Assembly: GCA_022749755.1 (NCBI GenBank)
Contig: CM040440.1
Location: 10,093,269-10,157,268 of the forward strand
Direction of reading: 5' to 3'
Source: Azadirachta indica
Lineage: Eukaryota > Streptophyta > Magnoliopsida > Sapindales > Meliaceae
DNA length: 64,000 bases
Shown here: piece by piece, positions 37,601 through 47,559 of the stretch
Position numbering within the stretch: position 1 is the first letter of the stretch
Layout of the letters: every line of letters begins with the position of its first letter
Translations under genes and position numbers: made by a program
The notes under the pieces: model-generated
What the model saw: the letters and a program-made list of their open reading frames with translations, nothing else
The model's database searches: none
Told to the model about the DNA's origin: nothing

Positions 37601-38055
37601 CTATTCTTATGTAAACTTTGCCGGTAGCAAAGTCGATAGGAAAAACACTTGTGGCACATGTCATCTCCTAGGAAACTCATTAGTTTCATGGTTTAGCAAG
37701 AAATAAAACTCAGTTGCCATTTCCACTGCTAAAGCTGAATATATTACTACTGGCAGTTGCTGTGCACAAACTTTATGGGTGCAACACACACTCAGAGACT
37801 ATGGCATTGTTCTTGATCATTCTCCTATCGTGTGTGATAACACAAAATCTATCAAAAAATCTAGTCTGTCACTCTCGAGCAAAATACATTGAAATTAGGC
37901 ACCATTTTCTTAAAGACCATGTTCAAAAAAGGGACATCTCCATGGATTCGATTCTTACGTAAAAACAACTAGCGGATATATTCACAAAATCCCTTAAAGA
38001 GGATAGATTTACTACTATTAGGAATGAACTTTGGATATTGAAAATCATAGACTAA
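34618..38055 (+). pseudogene. Element C pol remnant
   Basis: The protease FLDSGCSRHM motif is intact (Asp codon 34990-34992). Then come the pre-integrase region and the integrase core with the first Asp in HMDLFEP and an intact second Asp in RSDHGGEF. The third catalytic residue, Glu of the NGVxERKNR motif, is Lys (codon 35869-35871). Reverse transcriptase (36582-37240) has QMDVKNAFLN and IYVDDI. Two bases are missing in its YGLKQAPRAW motif near 36980, shifting the frame. A second shift lies near 37238. RNase H runs from about 37590 to the FTKSL terminus near 37990. Several CAA/CAG codons have become stops. Confidence 0.9.
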
Positions 38056-38399
38056 TGCATACATTTATTTGGTGATAGATATGTGAGCTTAAACTTATAT
38101 GTGATCATCATGTCAATTGAATGCTCAATTTTATACTTGCAATTTTGTATTATGAATGTCTTGTCATATCTACACTTGCCTTATTCAAAAATGTTCAAAA
38201 TGTTTTAGTTTTGTTGCTCTTGTGTTGATATGTGCTTGATTAATTAACTTTACTTTGCATATTTATTTTATTTTGTTTCATTGCATTTGAATGGCTTAAA
38301 ATGAAACATAATCAATTCATGATTAATGATTCAATTTATGTTAGCCAAATATTAACATCTAAAACCAAGATTGGATGGAAAATGACCCTTAAAAAAAAA

Positions 38400-38580
38400 A
38401 AACCAGCAACTCAGTCAACCAAACTGTTCAGATCGGTCGATCGAACCAAGAAGAAGACTTTTTGCCATTTGCCCGGTCAACTGAACCGCCCAGACCGATC
38501 AACTGAATTGACCATGTCGGTTGACTGAATTCCTGACCATTTTTCACCCTATAAATTGGTCGGTTGACTATCTTCATCAT
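38400..38580 (+). repeat. LTR-like GGTCGATCGAACC motif cluster between pol and ORF3
   Basis: The leader in front of ORF3 carries CGGTCGATCGAACC, CGGTCAACTGAACCG and GTCGGTTGACTGAATTCCTGA. These match the minisatellite part of the element's own LTR, including the TTCCTGA that follows it there. Confidence 0.7.
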
Positions 38581-38867
38581 TCATTCTTGACCTTTTCTCT
38601 CTCTAAAATCACCATAAACATGCTCATAAGCTTTCTCTCTCTAAAGTATACCTTTTTCTAACCAAAATTTTTCCAAATTCTTACCAAATTCATCTTTCCA
38701 ACCTTTGAAAACATTTTTCCTTCCATAAATCCATCCCTTATCTTTTCAAAATCATTTTTCCCCACTTTTAAAACCCTAAACCTTCATTATTCATTACCTT
38801 TATTATTGGGCATCTAGTTACATCTTCAATTGCTAATTCACCAAAAAGGAGAAAGGGAAAATCTCAA

Positions 38868-39990
38868 ATGGTAGAAGCAAGTGAAACTAGAGCTAAGGCA
38901 AGGTTTGATAATTCTCTATTTGATTCTTATGCTTTGCTTAAAAGATATAAGGATTATTTTGCTACTAGGCCTATAAATTCGAGTAGAATAATTGATTGTG
39001 CGTTATTGGATATGTTTAATCTTAAGGAGTGTTTTGACTATCAACAATGGGACCATCTCTTGACTCTTAACAAGGTTGTTTATTCAAATGTCATGAGACT
39101 TTTCTACAACAATATTAAGTATGATGAGCATGTGCCTTATCAATATTAAGTATGATGAGCATGTGCCTTATCTTTCCTCTAGAGTGAAGGGAATTGAAAT
39201 CTTTTTAAATTATGAATCCTTAAGTGAAATCCTTAAAGTTCCTAACCAAGGATTTCGACGTTTTAGCTTTATGAATGATTTTTATGCTTATGTTGGGAGA
39301 CCAAAGGAGGAAGTTTTTGATATCCTTGGTGATGAAAAATTAAAACCGAATGGGGGATTTACCAGTCAATCTCTTAAGCTCTCTTTAAAGAGCAAGATTT
39401 TACTCCACCTAATCTCTATTATTGTACTTCCAAAAGCCGGGCATTTAGCGAATGTTGGTCATATGGATAAGTATCTTATTTATTATCTTCTTGATCTTCG
39501 TAATGTCAACTTGAGCTCTATTGTCATTCATAATATGGCAAGAATTGGTAGACATCTGAAGACAACTTTTCATTATGGTCAATTTCTTAGCCTTATTTTT
39601 GAATACTTTGGAATTCCTCTTACGAATGAGGAAACTATGGTAATACCCAAGCATGACATTTTTGATATAAAATCAATAGGAAGAATTGGTTATAAAAGGA
39701 CTAATTATCGGAGATGGGTAAGGAAACCTATACCTCAAGAATCCTCTTCTACACCTCACAATGTTAGAATCAATGATGAGGATGAATAATCCCACATGGA
39801 AACCATGTCAATAATATCTATTCAAGGTCAAATTGAAGTGTTAAGAAATGAAATGGATATTAGATTTGGTGGCCTTGAGCATTCCTTTACCATGATGCAA
39901 GCTAAAAAAGATGCCATGCAAGCCAATATTGCTCAAATTCTTCAACATCTTCGCCATCATTCTTCATCTTTCGAGCCGTCCAATCCGTGA
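38868..39990 (+). pseudogene. Element C third ORF (env-position, plant transposon-protein type)
   Basis: This lies between RNase H and the 3' LTR. It reads ATKARFDN-like sequence (residues from ATG 38868), RIIDCALLDMFNL, QQWDHLL, VMRLFYNNI and RVKGIEIFLNYESLSEIL. That succession resembles the 'putative plant transposon protein' domain found in the envelope position of SIRE-type elements. The function is unknown; membrane fusion is not supported, because there is no signal peptide or membrane segment. A 31-bp tandem duplication (39110-39140 and 39141-39171) breaks the frame. A TAA at 39787-39789 splits off a coiled-coil-like tail (39796-39990) that is in frame with it. Confidence 0.75.
39110..39171 (+). 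repeat. 31-bp perfect tandem duplication inside ORF3
   Basis: The 31 bases at 39110-39140 are repeated without change at 39141-39171. Because 31 is not a multiple of three, it causes a frameshift and a stop right after the first copy. Confidence 0.95.
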
Positions 39991-40481
39991 AGTTCTAGAG
40001 ACACATTATGATTTCATTACATTATTGTTGTCTTTGCCTTGTTTTCTTTGTTACCATAGTTGCTTTGTTTTGTCTTGAACCATGGTGTTATTTCTAATCA
40101 ATTCCATGATGTCATGAACCAATATTACTTTTGTTGTTATATTTTATGCTTGAATTTTATAAATTTCTCTCTTTCCTCTATTTATGTTTATATGTGTTTC
40201 ATTACATGTCTTATTTTTTATGATGCCAAAGGGGGAGAAAATATATTGTTGAGATTGCTTATATTGTTTACTAGTCTTTAAGCTTGAATGTGGTGCTGCG
40301 CAAATGATCCGAATTGGAGTAGTGAAGAAGTAAAGTGAGCAAAACATAGAAGTGTTCTTGTTGTATTTGTGGTTGTAGTATTTTTTATAGGGGGAGATTT
40401 TACTCAAATTCATACGGGGAGTTTTATCCGAAAAACCAACTCTAAAAGAATTCTTATACGGCTTAACTATTTTGTCATCAT

Positions 40482-40496
40482 AAAAAAAGGGGAGAT
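40482..40496 (+). other. Element C polypurine tract
   Basis: AAAAAAAGGGGAGAT abuts the 3' LTR. A similar AAAGGGGGAGAAAA tract sits at about 40228-40241, upstream of the functional one. Confidence 0.8.
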
Positions 40497-41574
40497 TGTT
40501 GACCTTGAGGTCACACGAATCTGAATTTTGATGATTGCAAAATACGCCGTCCAATTCGAGAGAGGAAAAGGAAATCAAGTTCAAATTAAAGTCTCAAGAT
40601 ACAAATATGGTAGTTTTTGTATTTTCATAAATATAGATTTATATGTAATTGTGTATGTTGATTTTATGAAACTCAAGATTTCTTCTAAATTTCTTTTATT
40701 GGATTAAAATTTAAGTTTTTAATATCGTCGGTACAACTAAGTCTCAAAAATTCAAAACCTGAAATTTGGACTAAAGTGCAAATTTTTCAAACCCTCAAAG
40801 TGGACTAAAATATAATATTTTCTAAACTGCCAGAAAATTGGTTCAAAAAAATTTAGTCTAACAAAACTAGTTCAGACCGATTTGGTTGACTAAACCAGAC
40901 CGATCAATAAACTGAGCCAGTGGCAGAATGTAAGGCTTTTGGGTCAGTCAACCGAACAGAACCAGTCGGTCAACCAAACCATGCAAATCGGTCAACTGAC
41001 TTCCTGATTTTTTAAACATTATTTTCTGCCACCTTCTTGGCCGACCAAACTGACACCCTTAGTCGACTGACTTATACAAAATTTTGAATTTTTGGATCCC
41101 TAACAGCTAGTTTTCTAAACTATTATAAATTAGGGACTTCAAACTCTTTTTATAAATTTTGTAAAATCGTTTTAGAGCTATATATGTTATAACAACATTA
41201 AGTAATATCATCTTGAGCTACAAATCATCATATACATGCTAGGATCTCCAAGAGCTTTCATTTTCATCATCTTCAATTGAAGAGATCAATCTTTTAAGTG
41301 TACATTTCAATTATATTTCTATTTTTGTTGTAAGAAAGTGAAAGAGAAGGATCTTTCACTAGGTTAAGAGATTGTGAGTGTTTGGGGTGAGCCAAACCCT
41401 GTAAAGGTTGTAAAATATTGAACATTAGGTTGTAAAATTGTGAAGTCTTGTGGAATCAAGGCTTAGGAATAATAAATACCTCAAGTGAATCTTGAAGGAG
41501 TGGATGTAGGCGGGTTGTTGCCGAACCACTATAAATTTGTGTGTTCACTTCTCTACACTTTAAACTTCTTTACT
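40497..41574 (+). repeat. Element C 3' LTR, truncated
   Basis: Matches 32035-33159. The last 145 bp or so, including the poly(C) and the terminal CA, are missing. The break falls after CTTTACT, where the left LTR continues TGTGTTTGG and this copy continues into element B. Confidence 0.9.
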
Positions 41575-42137
41575 AGGTTAAGGCTTGGAATTTCCTTTAC
41601 CAGTGTTGCAAGATGCGCTAGCAATCGATTTGATAAAGAAATGATAGAACCGATTTTTATTAAGGTTAGATTTTGATGATGGACGGTCGAAAACAAAGAA
41701 CAAGGACTACTAGAAGAACGGTAGACAAGTTTTGAGTCAAATGGCGATAGTGGTGAGAGGAGACACGCCAGCTATTTTGCGGATTGGAAAGTTACATATC
41801 TAAAACAATGGTGGCTCTATGGTGACAAAAGACAACACGTGTAAGGGAACCAAGATCACCATGGTGTAGATCGGCAAATGTTGATGTTGTAGGGACCAGC
41901 AGTGAGACAATCGAACAACATATATGGCGACGCATGATGTACATACACGACTGTAGGTGGCAGTGCATGAGTTTCACCTGCAATTGTGGGCAGAGGAGCG
42001 TGGAGTACATGCACGACTAGAAAATCTGGATAGATGTAACATAGGTGAGAGAGTAATGCCGAAAAATGTAAATCCGAGCTAGGATAGAAGGAACAAAGAG
42101 AAATTCGGACAGAAGCCAAAACTTGGCTCTGAGAGTA
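41575..42137 (-). other. Element B leader and primer-binding site
   Basis: On the minus strand CTCTCAGAGCCA (about 42135-42124) next to the LTR resembles the copia priming site TATCAGAGCCA. The rest is leader. An 87-residue open frame at 42119-41856 has no recognisable domain. The expected gag (NY..W motif) is absent, so it was deleted together with the end of element C. Confidence 0.65.
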
Positions 42138-42357
42138 TGTGAAGAAATGCTTTATATTTCTTGAAAATTAATGTACAATATCAGCCTTTATATAGGCTTT
42201 TCAAGATGAGTTACCTGGAAACTAAAATCATACATAATTATGTACATTGAGCATTAAAATCAATCAAGCCATAAATGAGAAGGAAAAATATGGAAGAAAA
42301 TAATGATATTGATTTTGCATAATCATGACTAATTTGCCAAATCAATTATCAATAACG
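42138..42357 (-). repeat. Element B 5' LTR
   Basis: 220-bp copy of 28780-28998. Its + strand right end reads AATAACG, so the terminal TG of the element (minus strand) has become CG. Confidence 0.92.
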
Positions 42358-42935
42358 GTCTCAAAGGATTTAAATGAAGACTTACCATTTGAAGAAACTT
42401 TCTGACTTGGCTTGGGTTTATGTACCATTCTTTTCACAACCCAAATTCTTTTATGAGTAACTTATAGAATATCCCATGCCTTTTTTGCATATTGACATGT
42501 TGAGATCAATTTAAATTGATTTAGATCAATCGTATCAAAAATAGCTTTGAGAGCCCTAAAGTTGTAATATAACATACTATCTTCTGAACTCGTCCATATT
42601 TCTTTCGATTTTGGCACAACATTGCCCTCGTGATCAATCATTGTGGAAAAGGCGTCCATCCAACTAGTATTGCTCGCCAAGCCTTTTCATCAATTGATCT
42701 AACAAATGTCCTCATTCTAGCCTTTCAACCAACTAGTATTGCTCGCCAAGCCTTTTCATCAATTGATCTAATAAATGTCCTCATTCTAGCCTTTCAATAG
42801 GAATAATTTGTTCTGTCAAGTAAAGGTGGTTGTGACATTGATCCGTCTTCTCTTTGAAAATCCATGCCTGTGCAAAACAAATCAAAACACCAAAATCTCA
42901 CAAAAGAAAAATTAGTGACCTGCTTTGATACCAAA
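42358..42935 (-). pseudogene. Element A gag N-terminus and primer-binding site
   Basis: On the minus strand the priming site TGGTATCAAAGCAGG (42933-42919) is followed by a copia Gag start. NYSY.KARMRTF, SIDEKAWRAILVG and then TMIDHEGNVVPKSKEIW and ALKAIFDTIDL are recognisable (42680-42462 is open). The Trp of NYSYW is a stop (TGA). A 69-bp tandem duplication (42661-42729 and 42730-42798) repeats 23 codons. The frame continues at 28779 beyond element B. Confidence 0.85.
42661..42798 (-). repeat. 69-bp tandem duplication in element A gag
   Basis: The two copies differ by about two bases. The unit is a multiple of three and includes the TGA stop that replaces the conserved Trp codon. Confidence 0.9.
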
Positions 42936-43881
42936 TGAAAGATTCATTGGTCGGTCAATTATCAATTTTAATTAATTAACCAATTTTATAAAATTTCACA
43001 ATTAATCAAGTCAACGCACCACAAATAAAAGTTATAAAGACATGCAAGTTTAACATGATTCAAATTTTCCAATTCTACATCCACGAGGTCACGCCCAAAT
43101 AAAAAAAAACCCACTAAAAAATAAGATGATGATAATTCTGTAATGAACTTATACAAATCAAAAACTGTCTCTTTATTGTTGCCACCATATAGAATCTTTT
43201 TAAATGGCCTTGTTTCATAAGATTCCTTGCTTCTGATATCGTTGAGCCCTTTTCAATAAACATGATTTCTTTTCCCAAAGAAAATCAAGTTCCTCTATTA
43301 AAGAGCACAATCACAATTATTTTCACAACACTTAAGAGATTTAAATCTTTTAGTTTATCATAATAAGAATTGAAAACAAATAATTCCCACTAAGTTGTTC
43401 TCAATTAAGTTATATGAAAAATTGAACAACTTAAAAAAATTAAGAAACAAAAATCACACTCTCAAGAAGCTCTATTTGGACGAGTTTTTCACATTTGAAG
43501 GATTAACAAATTTTAAAAAATATTACTTATTTAAAGAGAAAATAAACCTAATCCAAAAAGGATCTTTGTTTCTTTATTTGTTAAGGAAATAAATCTCTTA
43601 TGTTAGGAAGAATTCTTACCTTACTTAACTCCTTGTTTCCAAAACTCCTTCAATCCTTTGAGTTATAAAATTGCAAATTCACATTTTCTAATTAAACTTT
43701 ATCAATCAACTAATTTTAAAAATAACTAAAAAAATAAAATGCATAGAGTTTAATTAAATGAGAAATTGTGTAAATTTTTCTATCGTAATTTTCATTACAA
43801 CAAAATTTTACAACTCAAAAATTAAAAAAAAAAATTTAACATATACTAAATTGTCATACAATGCCAATAAAAATTCTAACA
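42936..43881 (-). repeat. Element A 5' LTR
   Basis: 946 bp. On the + strand it starts TGAAAGATTCATTGG beside the priming site and ends ATTCTAACA. It is repeated, split, at 23549-23929 and 24893-25470, and inverted at 23930-24892. Confidence 0.9.
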
Positions 43882-44360
43882 ATAATAATAAATAACTTTG
43901 TCAAGTACAATAATTAACAAAAAATAATAATAATTTTTATTCCTCACAAATTTTACTATTAATTAAGTGTAGATTCTCAAAAATTGTCTAGAGTCCAAGC
44001 CCAACTACAAGTCAAAATGACATATTTTATTAAGTATGTGCAAGACAATAGATTCAAGTCACCTCTTACAACTTAAATCGTGAGTCATGGGGCAAAAACT
44101 ATGAGTAAGTCTCAAAGGGTATAAACTATATAAAGCTCAAAACTAAGTCCACTTGCAAAGATTTTAAGCAAAAGATAAAATAATCATATAACTAGGCTAA
44201 TGTAAAGAAAATACATATGTTCAAAAAACCATAAAGCCTGAACTCAAAACCTTGAATTATTATTAGAATATATTTTAAAATTAAAACCCTTTTGATATAA
44301 GAAATTCTCTTTATATTAAAAATTCATATGTTACCTATTGAAACTTTACTTTAAACTATG

Positions 44361-44571
44361 AATCCAAATGAATATAATCCTTTGAGATGAGATGTAAGTT
44401 CAGACAACTAAAACTAGTTTTACACTAGAAAAATTAAGAAAATAAAATATAAATCTCATGATCTTCGGGAGGTTTCGTTGTGTTTGGATTACGATCAAGG
44501 AGGTGCATCGAATCTGATATTGCCAAGCTTGAAATCTCCATCTTCCTTCATAATTTTTTTCTTAACTAGAA
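44361..44571 (+). pseudogene. CYP88 relic: two decayed 3' exons
   Basis: 44361-44393 reads NPNEYNPLR*D and is followed by GTAAGT. It corresponds to the exon end [15 protein letters not shown] of the intact genes, with Trp now a stop. About 44459-44571 matches the heme-loop exon: GSRRCLG is now RSRRCIE, followed by [18 protein letters not shown] and a stop where Tyr should be, then the GTGAG donor. The heme cysteine is kept but the Gly two residues later is Glu. No other exons are visible; upstream ones were lost or displaced when element A landed to the left. The wording AKLEISIF is closer to copy 2. Confidence 0.85.
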
Positions 44572-45071
44572 GTGAGTTTAATTTATTATTATTTGGGATA
44601 TTATCATATTCCTCTCTAAGCTATCAATAAATATCAATAAATAAAAAATATTAAAATTGCAAATATTAGAGGTGCTTTAGTTTTATTTTCAAAAATTATT
44701 TTTCATTTTTAAAGAAAAAAGAAAAAATTATTTAGTTGCATATTTTGTAAAATCACTTTTAAATATAAAATCACTTTCCACCATTTTATAAATGGAAAAA
44801 AATTGATAAGTCTATGAAGTATTACTCAATATATAGTAGTCCCAATAATTTAAAAATTATTTATTTAACTCTTATAATCCTATTTAACACAGGTGATGTA
44901 ATCAGAATAAGTTGTTGTCGGCATCGTTGGAATTTAAATTTTTCAGTCTATACAGTTTTATGGTTAATTTTGAGAAATGAGTGATAGAAGGAGATCAATA
45001 CTAATTCTGAGCACAACCTATCGAACAAATTAGGAGTTAAATTGTAAATTTTAAATTACTAGGACTAAAAT
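44572..45071. other. AT-rich spacer
   Basis: Nothing recognisable. The expected final CYP88 exon (PSDNCLAR block) was not found in this stretch. Confidence 0.45.
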
Positions 45072-45081
45072 GTATATTAAA

Positions 45082-45828
45082 GAGAATTGATGAATACCCT
45101 TGAACTACGGCGAAACGACAAAGACTCCCATGGCATTTCTATAAATGACAAATATCCCCCTAAGGTTAGTTTGTTGTTAGCTTTGAAGGGGAAATTTAGC
45201 AAAATAACTCATAATTACAAAAACCGAACCCTAATTTGATTTATACCTACCCACCCACACAAAGAACCAACCCTAGGCACCCCCCTCTCTCTCTCTCAGC
45301 TTACAAAGATTTTCTCAAAAAATTTTGCCCAATTTCAAAGTTTCCCCACGTTTTGAATTTAGCATTTTGGAGAGTTTAGAAAAGGTAGAACTAGCATTTT
45401 AGGAACTTAGGGAATGTTAAGGTTGTTTTTGTTTTCAAGTTCTAATTTTTTTTTTTTTTAGTGGGTTTTAAGAAAATGTGGTAAAGATTATGAAGTTGGG
45501 AATAATGACAGGTGCTCAACTTTTGTTTATGCAATGAAATTGGTGGTAAAAAAGACAAAGGGTGGGATTTGATACAAGAAATTACAGAAAAGAGAGAGAA
45601 ATTGAGAGTGAAAGAGAAAAAGAGAAGGAGAAGGAAGAAGAAGACAGAGGAGATGAAGATTTATGTTATTATAGAAAAATGACCAAATTGACTCTTAAAA
45701 GCTAACGGCAAACTAACCCTAGAGGGTATCTGTTATTTAACGAAATGTCAGGGGGTATCTGTTGTTTTTGATACAGCAGGGGATATCTGTTGTTTCGTCA
45801 TAGTTTAGAAGGCATCCGTCAATTTTTC
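45082..45828. mobile_element. Mutator-like non-autonomous element 2
   Basis: Long imperfect inverted repeats: GAGAATTGATGAATACCC at the left and GAAAAATTGACGGATGCC on the reverse strand at the right. Each is followed by modules such as GACGAAACAACAGATATCCCC and CCCTAGGGTTAGTTTGCCGTTAGC. The direct repeat GTATATTAAA flanks it (45072-45081 and 45829-45838), fitting the 9-10 bp duplication of Mutator-like elements. The centre holds CT-rich and GA-rich stretches (45280-45300, 45590-45660) and no transposase. It is 747 bp long. Confidence 0.8.
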
Positions 45829-45941
45829 GTATATTAAATTATATTTTAGATACCAAGCAATTCTTTTCCTTTTTAAATATGGTTTTCCTACTTACAATTT
45901 TTCTTTTTGCCAAATAAATACATACTATTTTTCAAAAAAAA

Positions 45942-46357
45942 TGTTGATACCAGATTTTGTCACTTGATATCAACCAGTAAATTTATTTGTATATGAGAAA
46001 AAACTATTTTCTTCTCTTCTTTCTTTCCTTTATATACTTATTGATTTGTTAGGTTATCTGAAAAAATTAGTTCAAGTGGGATTCTAGTTGTAGATAATCT
46101 AGAATTTAATGGAATTCTAATGAAAGATAATTCAGTATTCTGGTTTATATATAATTCAAATGAAATATAACTTCTCCCAAAAAACTCTTCATTTGGTTTG
46201 ACCTAAATAAGAAATATTAATTAAAGTTTTATAAATTTGGACCTTCACCCTTTATCTTTTGGGCCTTTATTCTTTAATATACATCTAATAGCTATCTTAT
46301 TAGGCTAACATACAGATGAAAAATCAACTTAATTTTGCATATTGGAAAAATAATCTT
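45942..46357. repeat. Direct repeat (LTR-like), left copy
   Basis: Begins TGTTGATACCAGATTTTGTCA and matches 50288-50666 along its length, including AGTTCAAGT..GATTCT, AATTCAGTATT, AATAAGAAATATT and TATCTTATTAGG. Its right end is degraded. The preceding bases AAAAA resemble the AACAA after the other copy. Confidence 0.8.
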
Positions 46358-47169
46358 ACAGTAAGTCCCACAATTTTAAAAGTAACATAGTTAATAAAGA
46401 GCCCAAACCCAAAAAGTTTTTACCGAATTCTCTAGGATCAATTACTCTCTTTTATATGATAATTTCAAATGAAATAATTAACGTTTTATTATTCGAGAAA
46501 TGACAAAAGGTAAGTCTTAATTAAAGAGGTCCTGGTTAACATAATGTAATAAGTATATTTTAAATGTCTAAATAGCTTACCTGCGACTCTTTACCTTTTT
46601 AGTTTCCAATAAATCATGAAATGATAAATGACTTTTTGTCGATAGAGAGTAAGATTAGACAATGAGATTGAGTGGTACTAACTTCAAGGCTCTTACTTTC
46701 TTTTCTAATAAAGGTTCTTCCTTATATAGTGTTATTTATAAACTTGTGCTTTATTTATTTTTGCTTCTGATTTGGCCTTTTTTTATGTTGTTGTTGTTCA
46801 TTTTAATTTTATTTTATACATTTCCTTACTCAGATGCTAGAGTATTTTATTGTAGTTTTTTCTTATAATCAAGATATCAATGTTACATAAGTATATAACT
46901 TTTGTTCCTCTAGATTTTTGAAGTTAGTATAGTGAAAGTATAATGTTTGGTTTTACTGGGCTAGGCGTAGACAAAACAAAGGTATATTTATTTTAACCTT
47001 TCTGGACTTTACGTTTTGACACCACAGTGGTTCACGATTTTGGCTTATTTGAGTGAAAATTGAGACCTTGGTGATATATTTTTGTGTCTATCTAAATTTT
47101 ATAACTTGACATTGAAAGGTGTATATTTGGCTCATCTAAGCAAGCAGTCAGTAATTTGGTGGTATTAAG
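46358..47169. other. Spacer within the direct-repeat pair
   Basis: No recognisable gene. A 68-residue open frame at 46662-46868 is hydrophobic and has no family resemblance. No primer-binding site is evident next to the left repeat. Confidence 0.4.
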
Positions 47170-47400
47170 AGACTAATTTGTTTACCGCGAGGATAATGTG
47201 TCAATATTTTATTTTTTAAGTAGCTTGAGGAGACTTTCTTCTATTTACTGCAAGAATGATTTCTAATAGTTTAAAGAGACATTATTTTATCTACCGTCTT
47301 CTGGTAATCTAAGAAGACATTGTTTTGTTTACCGCGATGACGATTTCTAATAGTCTGAGTGGGATTTATTTTATTACTGCAAAGGAGGTTTTTGGTATCG
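47170..47400. repeat. Degenerate tandem repeat, about 40-60 bp units
   Basis: About five blocks with GAGAC..T.TTTACCGCGA.GATGATTTCTAATAGTCTGA-like wording follow one another. Units vary in length. Confidence 0.65.
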
Positions 47401-47559
47401 CATGCATGCATACAGCTCTTCTGAATAGATAATGTCAGTACTTCATGGGTATGATTTGATCATTCTAGATTTAGTGATTTTTGGCATCACGTGGATGCGT
47501 GTGGCTTTTTTGAGCAAATGATGTTATACCTCGTTAGTACTATTTGGTGCTTCTGAACT

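Larger units (their letters stand above)
32035..41574 (+). mobile_element. Element C: SIRE/Maximus-like copia element with third ORF, inserted in element B
   Basis: A 1270-bp left LTR, primer-binding site, gag, pol, a third ORF after pol, a polypurine tract and a right LTR cut short at 41574. The long LTR, the extra ORF behind pol and the AAAAAGGGGAGATTGTTGA junction are typical of the SIRE/Maximus lineage. It interrupts the pol of element B in the opposite orientation. The left target site is probably GCATA (32030-32034). No matching site remains at the right because of a deletion. Stops, frameshifts and an altered integrase make it inactive. Confidence 0.92.
28780..42357 (-). mobile_element. 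Element B: copia retrotransposon inserted in gag of element A
   Basis: Short LTRs (28780-28998 and 42138-42357) enclose, on the minus strand, a primer-binding site, leader, pre-integrase, integrase, RT and RNase H remnants and a polypurine tract. Flanking pentamers GTTTC (28775-28779) and GTCTC (42358-42362) are a target duplication with one transition. By eye the LTRs differ at roughly 15 of 220 positions. The Gag and N-terminal protease segment is missing at the place where element C was inserted. Sequence of element A resumes in the same sense on both sides. Confidence 0.93.
23549..43881 (-). mobile_element. Element A: outermost decayed copia retrotransposon, hosts the nest
   Basis: On the minus strand: 5' LTR (43881-42936), primer-binding site, gag, nucleocapsid knuckle, protease, RNase H, polypurine tract and 3' LTR (25470-23549, split). 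The LTR ends on the minus strand are TGTTAG and CTTTCA. Flanking pentamers AAAAT (23544-23548) and ATAAT (43882-43886) fit a target duplication with one change. Only about 380 bp separate protease from RNase H, so integrase and reverse transcriptase are deleted. Later insertions (a solo LTR, element B and, inside B, element C) stretched it to about 20 kb. Confidence 0.88.

Noticed and set aside
38868..39990. ORF3 of element C as a viral-type envelope protein
   Set aside because: Its position is that of the env-like ORF of SIRE elements, but I see no signal peptide, membrane anchor or cleavage site, so an envelope function is not claimed.
41856..42119. 87-residue - strand frame beside the element B primer-binding site
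   Set aside because: It lies in the leader, has no recognisable motif and lacks the Gag NY..W block. Kept as part of the leader only.
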